DNA of 57,581 bases. Origin: Bacillota bacterium. GTDB taxonomy: Bacteria > Bacillota > Clostridia > Christensenellales > SZUA-584. This document shows, piece by piece, positions 42,058-49,776 of this stretch (position 1 is the first letter of the stretch; every line of letters starts with the position of its first letter). The translations under genes were made by a program, and so were the position numbers. The notes under the pieces were generated by a model. It searched no databases and was not told the DNA's origin. It saw only the letters and a program-made list of their open reading frames with translations. Where the stretch lies: NCBI GenBank assembly GCA_023406895.1, contig JAEXTV010000017.1, positions 1-57,581 of the forward strand, read 5' to 3'.

Positions 42058-42081
42058 AAACGGAGGTTCATTCCTCCGTTA
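42058..42081 (+). terminator. Hairpin downstream of the anchored protein gene
   Basis: AACGGAGG (42059-42066) / CCTCCGTT (42073-42080), about 100 bp past the stop. The U-tract is poor (ATTGATTTC), so termination is only possible. Confidence 0.4.
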
Positions 42082-42100
42082 TTGATTTCGGTTAATAGTG

Positions 42101-42235
42101 TCTTAAGGCTTCCCCTTGGAGGGGAATCTATCGCCGCAAGACGGCTGATAGGTATTCATACGAAAAACTTCTGATTGACACCTCATCCGGCGCTTCGCGC
42201 CACCTTCTCCTCAAAGGAGAAGGCTTTTTTATATC
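42101..42235. repeat. Intergenic repeat, family 2, full-length copy
   Basis: It opens with TTCCCC-ttg-GAGGGGAA, includes TCGCCGCAAGACGGCTGATAG, ACACCTCATCCGGCG-CTT-CGCGCC, and closes with CCTTCTCC-tcaaa-GGAGAAGG followed by TTTTTT. Relatives lie at 26521-26640 and 42305-42357. Confidence 0.7.
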
Positions 42236-42249
42236 CGGCAAAACATGTG

Positions 42250-42279
42250 AAAATAAAAAGGAGACCAAGCAGTCTCCTC
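42250..42279 (-). terminator. Intrinsic terminator of the DUF3784-like gene
   Basis: Leftward AGGAGAC (42272-42278) and GTCTCCT (42259-42265) around TGCTTG, followed by TTTTATTTT. Confidence 0.85.
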
Positions 42280-42304
42280 AATATGTCGAAAAACGTCTTT
42301 TGCA

Positions 42305-42357
42305 ATCTCTCCAAATGGGGATAGATCGGGCGCTATCGCCGCAAGGCGACTGATGAA
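42305..42357. repeat. Intergenic repeat, family 2, partial copy
   Basis: It carries TATCGCCGCAAGGCGACTGATGA in part, matching the centre of the copy at 42101-42235, and ends at the stop codon of the DUF3784-like gene. Confidence 0.5.
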
Positions 42358-42678
42358 TCATTTATTTTTAAACCTCGGGCTCAGGTTAACATAAAGCAGC
42401 CCGCCGAACATAATCACAAATAACAGCACCCACGACGCCGGCATAATGATAATGGCTGCGATATTGAGGCCAATAAAAAGGCCGCCGATCAGCAGAACGA
42501 TGCCCGCCGTAATCAGCATCATCCCCACAAAACGCGTCAGCGCCCGTTCGTTCACCTTTGCTTTTTTTTCAGGCGAAGATGTGTTATAGCCTGCGATGAG
42601 CCCGCTCAGATTGAATACGCGAACGAGGATGCCCATCACGAGCAGCAGCCCTCCCGCAAGAACATTGGAAACCCACAT
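42358..42678 (-). CDS. DUF3784-family small membrane protein
   Basis: A 106-residue protein with three or four hydrophobic segments (about 5-25, 50-70, 72-97). The segment GYNTSSPEKKAKVNERALTR follows the first helix and is typical of DUF3784, a family of small Firmicutes membrane proteins without known function. It is transcribed leftward after the DUF4956 gene, with a hairpin between them, and ends in its own terminator. Confidence 0.8.
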   Translation of the reverse strand: MWVSNVLAGGLLLVMGILVRVFNLSGLIAGYNTSSPEKKAKVNERALTRFVGMMLITAGIVLLIGGLFIGLNIAAIIIMPASWVLLFVIMFGGLLYVNLSPRFKNK

Positions 42679-42696
42679 GATTAATCTCCCTTCTGC

Positions 42697-42726
42697 AAGA
42701 AAACCGCCCCAAGAGCGAGGCGGTTT
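42697..42726 (-). terminator. Terminator after the DUF4956 gene
   Basis: Leftward AAACCGCC and GGCGGTTT (42701-42726) form an 8-bp stem followed by TCTTG. The short U-tract suggests partial read-through into the DUF3784-like gene. Confidence 0.65.
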
Positions 42727-42755
42727 AATGTCTTTATATGCGCAGCACGCAGGAT

Positions 42756-43427
42756 TTATGCAACCACATCGCCCTTGTAGCTGATCAGCGACGCATTGTG
42801 AACGCCAGGGATCGCCGAGAACGAATCGATCATGCCTGCTTCGCTTTCCCGTAAGTTCATCTCAATGGTCAGCTCAATCGTGCCCTCTGCAACGATCTTG
42901 GATTTCAGTTTACCGGAAGGCAGCTTGCGCAGCACAGCCTGCACCTCTTTTTTGCACGCCTCGTCAAACCGGAGCACAAGCATAAACGGCAGGTTCTTCT
43001 TGGATTTGAACAGGTTCCAGACCAGCAGCAGCACACCGATAACAGCCGAACCGACGAGGGCTGGAACAAAGAATTGTGCCCCGAGGGTGATGCCACAGCC
43101 AATAGCCCAAAACATGAATATCGTATCCATTGGGTCTTTCACCGCCGTCCTGAAACGGACGATGGACAGCGCACCGACCATACCAAAGGTGAGCGCAATG
43201 CTGGATGACACCACCATAATGATTAATGAGGTCACCATGGACAGCATGATTAAGGATGTGCCGAAGCTTTTTACGAAGATAACGCCCGAAAAAGTCAGCC
43301 GATAAATCAAATAAACAAAAAGGCCGAGCACAAACGCAAGAGCAACCGTCACAAGAATACCAACAAGCGTGATATCGCCCTGCATCTGAAACTTATCCAA
43401 AAAACTTTGTTTGACTACATCACCCAT
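42756..43427 (-). CDS. DUF4956 domain membrane protein
   Basis: A 223-residue protein with about four transmembrane segments (20-42, 47-72, 95-112, 116-136) and a cytoplasmic C-terminal domain (about 145-223) of alternating beta/alpha pattern. The segment ALSIVRFRTAVKDPMDT is a clear DUF4956 signature. The C-terminal part has a layout similar to MgtC-type ACT-like domains, which is my inference. It begins 13 bp after the VTC gene, with AGGAGG ahead, so the two are co-transcribed. DUF4956 and VTC genes are frequent neighbours in bacteria, which implies a joint job, perhaps export or anchoring of polyphosphate. Confidence 0.88.
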   Translation of the reverse strand: MGDVVKQSFLDKFQMQGDITLVGILVTVALAFVLGLFVYLIYRLTFSGVIFVKSFGTSLIMLSMVTSLIIMVVSSSIALTFGMVGALSIVRFRTAVKDPMDTIFMFWAIGCGITLGAQFFVPALVGSAVIGVLLLVWNLFKSKKNLPFMLVLRFDEACKKEVQAVLRKLPSGKLKSKIVAEGTIELTIEMNLRESEAGMIDSFSAIPGVHNASLISYKGDVVA

Positions 43428-43440
43428 TTTATAATTCCTC

Positions 43441-44613
43441 CTAGTCGTACTTTCTGCATAATAAATATTTTGATATGGCGCTTCTGTGCGCCGCGTTCAC
43501 ATTGCTGAGTATCATCTTGATATATTCGGGCAGATAGCGGTCGAACTTGACTTCGAGCACCATCATGCCTTCATCGAGCACCGGCATCGTCGGCGTCAAA
43601 GGGTTAAACACATCCCTGATCCACAGCCCGCCCTTCAAATCCTTGTCAAACGTGATGCGGACGTTTTCAAGCGGCGATACAAACGCTTCACGCCAGTAGT
43701 CCACAATGACGCGAGATTTCAAATCGTTGTTTCTCATCTGAATATAGATTTCATTCGCCAGCGGCTCCGGGCGCCCCTCGAGCACACTGTAATCTCCCGC
43801 AATCAGGCTGTCGCTTTCGTCGCGCGTGAGGCCGATGCTGACCTTGGAGATGTATTGCCCCTGCTTGATCTTTTTTTCAAACCGGATCACGCTGTCGCTG
43901 TAATTGTAAAAACGGATTCTGTATTTGCACCTGTCGTCCACACCCGCGATTTTTTCCTTCACCGCTGTTTCATACACATCATCGAAATAGACGCTGCGGA
44001 TATGGTAATGCCCGTCATCGTTCGCGTTGCGGTCCACGGCAAGCAGCGTTTTTATCGTATTGCGGAGCAGCACATAATCGTGGTAATTGATATAAAACTT
44101 GAGTTCATGCCGGAAACTCAGTTTTCCGTTCGGTGCGGTTTCCTGCATGTAATCGGCATCGTGCAAATCAGTGCGTGATACAGGCGCCGCCGTGCTAAAT
44201 TGACGCTCGGTAAACCGCGGCTGAGGCGCTCTTTCGGGCTCAGTAAACTGCAGGCTCTCACGCTGCGGCGACGGTTTGGTTCTCTTTGACACCTGAACCG
44301 TTGCTTTCGGTTTGGGCTTTTGCACCGGTGTGTCTTCGCCAAATACGCTGAGCTCGGTTTGCGGCTGCTGCCGCACACTGTTGTACCGGCTGGCCAGCGC
44401 CGCGCCGCGTTTATCGGCCTTCTTTGTTTTGGGTGCGGCGGAAAATACGCTGAGTTCGGCGGCCTTGGGTGCCTGGCGCCTTCCCTGCGGGACGCTCCGT
44501 GTCAGGCTGCTGTTTCGGCTGAAATCCTGTGACGACAAAGGCTGTATGTCCTTACGCTTGGCGATCGGCGTTTGTTTTTTCAGTTTTCTGAAGATGTCTT
44601 CATCCCGTGCCAT
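43441..44613 (-). CDS. VTC-domain polyphosphate polymerase
   Basis: A 390-residue protein. The VTC domain (about 163-390) has the tunnel motifs of the family: RHELKFYI (168-175), RSVYFDD (206-212), KYRIRFY (230-236), RFEKKIKQGQY (244-254), and the metal-site glutamate in VLEVKFDRYLPE (352-363). Yeast Vtc4 homologues make polyphosphate from ATP. An N-terminal extension of about 160 residues is basic, Ser/Thr/Gln/Pro-rich and probably disordered. It carries the motif ELSVF twice (53-57 and 87-91). There is no membrane segment, so the membrane-bound DUF4956 partner downstream may hold it in place. The gene has its own promoter. Confidence 0.92.
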   Translation of the reverse strand: MARDEDIFRKLKKQTPIAKRKDIQPLSSQDFSRNSSLTRSVPQGRRQAPKAAELSVFSAAPKTKKADKRGAALASRYNSVRQQPQTELSVFGEDTPVQKPKPKATVQVSKRTKPSPQRESLQFTEPERAPQPRFTERQFSTAAPVSRTDLHDADYMQETAPNGKLSFRHELKFYINYHDYVLLRNTIKTLLAVDRNANDDGHYHIRSVYFDDVYETAVKEKIAGVDDRCKYRIRFYNYSDSVIRFEKKIKQGQYISKVSIGLTRDESDSLIAGDYSVLEGRPEPLANEIYIQMRNNDLKSRVIVDYWREAFVSPLENVRITFDKDLKGGLWIRDVFNPLTPTMPVLDEGMMVLEVKFDRYLPEYIKMILSNVNAAHRSAISKYLLCRKYD

Positions 44614-44740
44614 AGTCCCTTATCCTTTGAATCCAAGCACCCGCATCGTGCGGATGAATTGGATTGATATGCGTCTTTTCGCATGGTGCGTGACAGTCAT
44701 CGTCCGTCCATTGATTAGGCTTGTGAAATAATCTCGAATG

Positions 44741-44769
44741 ATTGTATCACGCTCATTGTCAAAAGACAA
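44741..44769 (-). promoter_or_regulatory. Promoter of the VTC-DUF4956 unit
   Basis: TTGTCT (44764-44769), 17-bp spacer, extended TGATACAAT (-10 at 44741-44746). The 31 bp from -35 to just past -10 match the CotH promoter at 24 positions. The leader is about 120 nt. Confidence 0.82.
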
Positions 44770-44831
44770 CACTTTTAGACTTTGTTTTCCATTATAACCC
44801 AACAAGCTGTTTTAAAGCCCTGCCGCTTCTT

Positions 44832-47800
44832 TTATCCGAAAAGACTGCTCATCTGCTCGTCCGAAAGGGTAAAGCCGCTCTTCATCTGCTCGTCCGAAAA
44901 ATCGAAACAGCCGCGCAGAGTGGCTCCCGAAATACCCAGCTGGCTTTTGATCTGTTTGAGCATTTCATATGGACGCTGCTTTGCAAATTTGCGCATTGTT
45001 TCAACAGAGTCTTCCCAGTTCGTTTTCGTGTCGGTGAATTTTGCGCGTTCCGCAGGCATCTCAGAAGCAACGGATGCGGCCACCTCGTCAATCACGCTGA
45101 TAAAATGGTCTGTCGTATAGAAATTTTCCATCGTCCAGGCGAACCTTTTCAAAAAAGCTTCCTTCCACGGCTGATAGGAGAGCAATGCGTTGAACAGCGA
45201 CGATCCACTGACATCATCGGCTCTTCGGCGTTCCAGCGTGTTGTGCGACGGTTCGCGGAACGACCAGCACATATCATAAAAAATCTGTTTCCATTTACCG
45301 CCCGGTATCTGATAAAACTCTAAGTTGTTATAATCGGAATTCGCCACATAGATCTGGTTGATAATGAGGTCCATGTAGCTGTCCGTATCCAGCCTCTGCG
45401 CAAGGTAATCGTAGTTCTCTTTGAGTGACATATCATGGGTCGTGTAATAGTTATATAGATCGATATACCCCTCGTTGGTCCCGTTCTTAATCCATTTTAA
45501 TCCCGATCCGTACAGCAGATTCACGGCATCCGGGTTGTCAATGCCTTCAACCTGAGCCACCCAATTTTCATTGCGCTTTTGTTCAAGGAAATAGACGCCC
45601 CAGTATTGACCGTTAAGATAAACCACATACGTTTTATAGGTTTGCGTCAGGGCGTTTGTTTTTCCGCTGATCAGGCTTAATATCACAGCTTCCTTAATTT
45701 TGGCGTACCACTGATCCTGTCCGCCGCCTCGAAGCACAAGTGAGCTGTATTCAATGTATGGCAGATCTTTAAAGAAGGGATATTCCATTGACCCCTTACC
45801 GTATTCGCTGCGCGCCATAATGGCAAACGATTTTTGCTGATTGTCGCGGCTGAAGCCGCCCTGTATACGGATCCCCACATTTTGCTGAAATGCCTGTTTG
45901 CCCGCCTCATCAAACACTTCAAAAGATGCGAGGCGCTCGGATTCCTTGCCGCCCTCCAGATAATTTGCCACCTGATAATGCTCCGTGGAGCCTTCAACCA
46001 GCTGCGGATTCGGGCCCAGCCTATAGATGCCCGTCTGCGGGTTAAACAGGTCGTCGGGATTGCATACAAGAGATATCACCGGCAGCGTATGCGATGCACC
46101 GATAACGTATGTCGCCGTCGTCGTCCCGCTGTCAAGATAGCCGTCCCGAAACGCGCGCGCGCGAATCAGTCCCGTGGTGTTCATGGGGATAGGGCCTGTA
46201 TACGGCGTTGAGCCAGCGGTGGGAACAGTGCCGTCGGTGGTGTAATAAATGGCGGCTCCCTGTGTGGCGCACGAGAGCGTGATTGTCTGAGCGGCATCAT
46301 AGCGCCCAGCCGGAATATCCGCTTTCGGATCGGCCACAAAACCGCTACTCGGATTTGCGTTCGCCGCGCCCGGCGTCGGCTGCGTAAAATAAAAGATTCC
46401 GTCCTGCTGCGCCATTCTGCCCACCGATATCCCGCGCGGCAGCGTATCGATATTGAGCTTGTCCTGCAATACGCCCTCATTATTAAAAAGAGCCAGAACC
46501 TCTCCGCCTGCGCTCAGCTTAAACGTGGTATGCACATATTTTTTTTTTATGCTTTGATCGTTCGCGAGGCCGGACGCAAGCACCGTGTAATACTCTCCTG
46601 GCGCGAGCGTTTTATCCGGCAGCCGAAACTTGCCCGGATTGCCCGTGTTGTCCGTCAACCCGTAGCCTGCCAGATTGATGGCTTGGCTGCCTCGGTTGTA
46701 AAGCTCAATCCAATCGTATGTTTCACCATTGTCCTCGGCAAGAAAACTCTGATTGGAGGTCATGACCTCGCTGAAGACAATGTCTCCGAGCGCCACAGGA
46801 TTGGCTGCGATGAACTGCTGATTCCCTTCGTCCGTATTCGCATACCCGGGCGACGGTTTGCTGCTGAGTGTCCATTCGTCCGTGTACGTGCTGCCATCAA
46901 ACGTCCGGGTGTAAGCCATGTCTGCCTGAGAATCGGATACCGTGACCTGATCGAGTATCAACCCGACAGGTGAAGCGAGCGAAATCACTTCATTGAATGA
47001 AGAAATGCCAAAGCTTGTATGAATCGCGCCTTTTTCCAGGTCTGTCCCCATTTTATCCTGACCAGAGGCGAACACGATCATGTAAGCGCCCGGCTGTATT
47101 GTGACGTCGGGGAACTTCCAGTCAAGCACGTTCTGCGGGTCGTCCGAGAGACCGCAGCCGAGCAGGCTCACCGCCTCCGTCCCCGCGTTGTAAATTTCTA
47201 TATAATCGTTGTAAACGCCCTTGTTATCCGTCAGTGTCGTCTTGTTGGCCGCCATCACTTCGGTGATCAGCAGAGTGGAATCGGCTGCGTAACGGCTCGC
47301 CTGAAACGCCTGAGCACCGGCTTCGTCGTTAGAAAATCCGGGTGTCGGGCTTTCAAAAGTGCTCCATGTATTCGGATCCGCCGCCTGACGTCCCGTGGAG
47401 ATATTCTTAGCCTGATCCTCATATTCGGCTTCGTCAACAATCTTGCCGGACGCATCCATCAGATACACGCCGCCTTTGTCCGCGCTGAGCTTGAAATTTG
47501 TATGCAGCACACCCGCCGGGTCAGTTTCGGATTTACCGGACGCAAACACCACAAGAAAGCTGCCTGCTTTAAGCGTGGCATTGGGAAAAGGCCATTTGAC
47601 GGCTGATTTGTCATCCGAAAGCCCCAGGCCCGAAAGGTTCACGTCCGTGCTTCCCGGATTGTAGATTTCGATCCAGTCGCTGTTGTTGCCCTTATCGTCT
47701 ATAAGGCAGCCGCCGTTGCTGGCCATGAACTCGTTGATCATCACGCCCGATGAGGTGACCGGCCCGGTTTCCCCAGCCGGCGTTTTCTGTTCAGTCTGCA

Positions 47801-47870
47801 ATAAAAAATATATACCTACGCATAAAGCCGCTATCAATATAACGGCAGCTAATCCCTTTAATGCTCTCAA
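44832..47870 (-). CDS. Surface protein: three lamin-tail domains, chitobiase-type domain and CotH kinase domain
   Basis: A 1012-residue exported protein with an N-terminal membrane anchor or uncleaved signal (about 7-24). Three lamin-tail domains follow (about 42-180, 199-345, 362-505), each opening with INE/ITE/FSE-V/F-M and carrying the D-W/Y-IE-YN-G core. A CHB_HEX-type beta domain lies at about 518-590 (IYYTTDGTVPT). The CotH kinase domain runs from about 597 to 965. CotH proteins are atypical kinases acting on secreted or spore-coat proteins. Conserved-looking elements are RIQGG (668-672), EQKRNENW (763-770) and SDYNN (845-849). The metal motif reads YDMCW (865-869) where relatives commonly have Y-D-x-D. 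The C terminus has two SDEQM repeats. The start is TTG at 47870 behind GGGGAG. Confidence 0.9.
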   Translation of the reverse strand: MRALKGLAAVILIAALCVGIYFLLQTEQKTPAGETGPVTSSGVMINEFMASNGGCLIDDKGNNSDWIEIYNPGSTDVNLSGLGLSDDKSAVKWPFPNATLKAGSFLVVFASGKSETDPAGVLHTNFKLSADKGGVYLMDASGKIVDEAEYEDQAKNISTGRQAADPNTWSTFESPTPGFSNDEAGAQAFQASRYAADSTLLITEVMAANKTTLTDNKGVYNDYIEIYNAGTEAVSLLGCGLSDDPQNVLDWKFPDVTIQPGAYMIVFASGQDKMGTDLEKGAIHTSFGISSFNEVISLASPVGLILDQVTVSDSQADMAYTRTFDGSTYTDEWTLSSKPSPGYANTDEGNQQFIAANPVALGDIVFSEVMTSNQSFLAEDNGETYDWIELYNRGSQAINLAGYGLTDNTGNPGKFRLPDKTLAPGEYYTVLASGLANDQSIKKKYVHTTFKLSAGGEVLALFNNEGVLQDKLNIDTLPRGISVGRMAQQDGIFYFTQPTPGAANANPSSGFVADPKADIPAGRYDAAQTITLSCATQGAAIYYTTDGTVPTAGSTPYTGPIPMNTTGLIRARAFRDGYLDSGTTTATYVIGASHTLPVISLVCNPDDLFNPQTGIYRLGPNPQLVEGSTEHYQVANYLEGGKESERLASFEVFDEAGKQAFQQNVGIRIQGGFSRDNQQKSFAIMARSEYGKGSMEYPFFKDLPYIEYSSLVLRGGGQDQWYAKIKEAVILSLISGKTNALTQTYKTYVVYLNGQYWGVYFLEQKRNENWVAQVEGIDNPDAVNLLYGSGLKWIKNGTNEGYIDLYNYYTTHDMSLKENYDYLAQRLDTDSYMDLIINQIYVANSDYNNLEFYQIPGGKWKQIFYDMCWSFREPSHNTLERRRADDVSGSSLFNALLSYQPWKEAFLKRFAWTMENFYTTDHFISVIDEVAASVASEMPAERAKFTDTKTNWEDSVETMRKFAKQRPYEMLKQIKSQLGISGATLRGCFDFSDEQMKSGFTLSDEQMSSLFG

Positions 47871-47928
47871 GGCTTATCCACTCCCCGCCTAAAAATTAAC
47901 ACAACCACACGCATCAACAACAAAACTG

Positions 47929-47957
47929 ATTTTATCACGAGTTTTGACAAAACACAA
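47929..47957 (-). promoter_or_regulatory. Promoter of the CotH gene
   Basis: TTGTGT (47952-47957), 17-bp spacer, extended TGATAAAAT (-10 at 47929-47934). The spacer and flanks resemble the VTC promoter. Confidence 0.82.
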
Positions 47958-48005
47958 CCAAGCGGCTTTTGAGTTCCATTTACTTCTTAGTCCACCCGGT
48001 TCGCG

Positions 48006-48052
48006 AAAAAGCGCCCCGTCCTTGCCCCAATACCAAGCTTAGACGAAGCGCT
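48006..48052 (-). terminator. Terminator of the zinc-ribbon gene run
   Basis: Leftward AGCGC...GTC (about 48041-48052) pairs with GAC...GCGCT (48010-48020) across a small internal loop and is followed by TTTT. It lies about 35 bp past the last zinc-ribbon gene. Confidence 0.6.
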
Positions 48053-48085
48053 CTATTGTTTTGTTCCATCTTTTAAATAATTTTT

Positions 48086-48694
48086 TTAGTTAAGATAATC
48101 GTCCAGGTTATAATCACTCATGTCAAAATCGTCAAGATTGTAGTCGCCAAGGTCGCTGCCATCAATGTTAAAATCGTCGAGAATATCCGTAAAATCCTGC
48201 TGTTCCACGACATCGCGGGTAAAATATGTGCCATCCACATAGAGCCGGTCCCCTTCGAGCGAGAAATCGGCTTCTTGAGACATTCCCATCATCTCCACCG
48301 TCAAGGTGCCCGAGTTGCTGCCGGCATCATAGGTATATGTGCCGGACATCGGCAGCCCCGCCGCTTCATAATTGACCGTGCCGCCGCCTAAAAATTCGAT
48401 TGTCCCGTATCCGCTCGGATCGTACCATTTGCCCATAATGCCCCCGGCACCACCCGGAAGAATAAACACAAACAGCACCACCAGAAAAATGGCAAGCACA
48501 CCCGCTCCCACCGACAATCCGATGATCAGGCCTTTTTTGCTCTTTCCTGTTTGCGCCGCCGGATACCCTTGAGCAGCCCCCTGATAATAAGGCGCCGCGA
48601 CGGGCTGCTGCGGGGTGCTTTTTAAGCTGGTGCCGCACCGCGTACAAAACACCATAGTTTCATCAACCTGCTGACCGCATTTTGTGCAAAACAT
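48086..48694 (-). CDS. Zinc-ribbon membrane protein with beta-rich C-terminal domain
   Basis: A 202-residue protein. The N-terminal zinc ribbon has two C-x2-C pairs (MFCTKCG, FCTRCG; about 3-22). A Gln/Pro/Ala-rich linker and one transmembrane helix (about 52-76) follow. The extracytoplasmic domain (about 85-165) begins GKWYDPSGYGTIEF and looks like a small beta barrel that reports a scalar 'WY...G..EF' pattern. The acidic tail (170-202) repeats D-x-x-D-Y-N-L-D-D. It is related in layout to the next gene upstream (48732-49676). Function unknown. SD AAAGGAG. Confidence 0.82.
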   Translation of the reverse strand: MFCTKCGQQVDETMVFCTRCGTSLKSTPQQPVAAPYYQGAAQGYPAAQTGKSKKGLIIGLSVGAGVLAIFLVVLFVFILPGGAGGIMGKWYDPSGYGTIEFLGGGTVNYEAAGLPMSGTYTYDAGSNSGTLTVEMMGMSQEADFSLEGDRLYVDGTYFTRDVVEQQDFTDILDDFNIDGSDLGDYNLDDFDMSDYNLDDYLN

Positions 48695-48731
48695 ACAAGA
48701 CTCCTTTAATTTATTTTTCTATAGATTCGCG

Positions 48732-49676
48732 TCATTCCGCGCTGTTCCAGTCAACTTGCTCCACAAAATCGCGCGTATATTGTATCGAATCCAAAGTGAG
48801 CAATCCGTCGTCCGATAACGCCGCCATGTACGTGGTATCCGTCAGATCCTCTTGAAGCCGCCACGAAGACGAAGCCGCATCATAGTCATAAGTGCCCCCG
48901 AGCGCAATATCCGATACCGTCATGCTGTATGTCCCGTCTGTAAAAAATTCCAGCGTGCCGCCATAGCCTGTCGTCTCGTACCATATACCGGATATATCAG
49001 GCTGCGCCGCCATGGTCGTCTCACTTGGGGCTTCGGATGGCGCAGCAGACACCTCTCCGCTCGGCGTCGGCGTCTCTGTCTCCTCGATTCGGCTTGACAT
49101 ATCATCAATGAAGTCGTCCACGTCAAAGTCATCACCGGCTTTTTCATAAATACCCATACCATCCAATTTCAGGCCGTCATCGGTTATCGCAAAGTCATAG
49201 TTTTCATCATCCACCGAGATGACGCCCATTCCCTGCGCAGTGTCGTATTCAAACTGCCCTTTGAAGGTACTATACGTGGTGAAGACGCGCATGCTGCCGC
49301 TATTTTTAAACTCAAGCGCTTCGCCGCGCTGTTCGCTGTACCAATATCCGGTTAAGCCGGGTGCCTTTTGAATCAGGACACCGGGCCAAACAAAAAGAGC
49401 AACAGCCGCAGCCGCAATCAAAAAAGCGCCGACAATCAACCCGAAGATCAGTCCCGTCCGTTTCTTTTTGTATTGCTGCGACGGATACGGCGGCGGCATC
49501 AATCCGCCCTGATTTGGGGGCAGAAAAGGAGCCGCCTGCGGGTAAGCGTTCGGGTTTTGAATACCCGTATCGGGAGGCATGGGTGCTGCCTTCGTATCTC
49601 GTATCAGCGGGTTGCCGCAGGCAGTACAAAAAGCCGCTCCGTCCGGGTTGCCGTGGCCGCATTGCGAACAAAACAT
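48732..49676 (-). CDS. Zinc-ribbon membrane protein with two beta-rich repeats
   Basis: A 314-residue protein with an N-terminal zinc ribbon (MFCSQCG and FCTACG), a Pro/Gln-rich linker (25-70) and one transmembrane helix (about 73-97). Two similar extracytoplasmic domains follow: GYWYSEQRGEALEF (from about 109) and GIWYETTGYGGTLEF (from about 228), joined by an acidic Ser/Thr/Pro-Glu linker. The two domains and the single domain of the downstream gene share the same opening, indicating internal duplication. SD AAAGGAGTAACG, like that of the downstream gene. Function unknown; related proteins are frequent in Clostridia. Confidence 0.82.
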   Translation of the reverse strand: MFCSQCGHGNPDGAAFCTACGNPLIRDTKAAPMPPDTGIQNPNAYPQAAPFLPPNQGGLMPPPYPSQQYKKKRTGLIFGLIVGAFLIAAAAVALFVWPGVLIQKAPGLTGYWYSEQRGEALEFKNSGSMRVFTTYSTFKGQFEYDTAQGMGVISVDDENYDFAITDDGLKLDGMGIYEKAGDDFDVDDFIDDMSSRIEETETPTPSGEVSAAPSEAPSETTMAAQPDISGIWYETTGYGGTLEFFTDGTYSMTVSDIALGGTYDYDAASSSWRLQEDLTDTTYMAALSDDGLLTLDSIQYTRDFVEQVDWNSAE

Positions 49677-49718
49677 AGCGTTACTCCTTTATGAGGCATT
49701 GATATCAAGATACTGACT

Positions 49719-49747
49719 GTTATGTATGGATATTGACGCTGCGTCAA
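49719..49747 (-). promoter_or_regulatory. Promoter with perfect palindrome at the -35 region
   Basis: TTGACG (49742-49747), 17-bp spacer, CATAAC (49719-49724). The -35 box is half of a perfect inverted repeat TTGACGC-A-GCGTCAA (49733-49747), a plausible repressor or activator site for the 314-residue zinc-ribbon gene. Confidence 0.55.
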
Positions 49748-49776
49748 ACAGCAGCGCAGATGCCGTGTATCATCAA

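Noticed and set aside
42101..42357. CRISPR array
   Set aside because: Repeats in this area are few, imperfect and irregularly spaced; there are no cas genes in the window.
44620..44805. Leftward ORF of 61 codons between the CotH and VTC genes
   Set aside because: It starts upstream of the mapped-by-eye VTC promoter and includes that promoter and leader. No SD was found.
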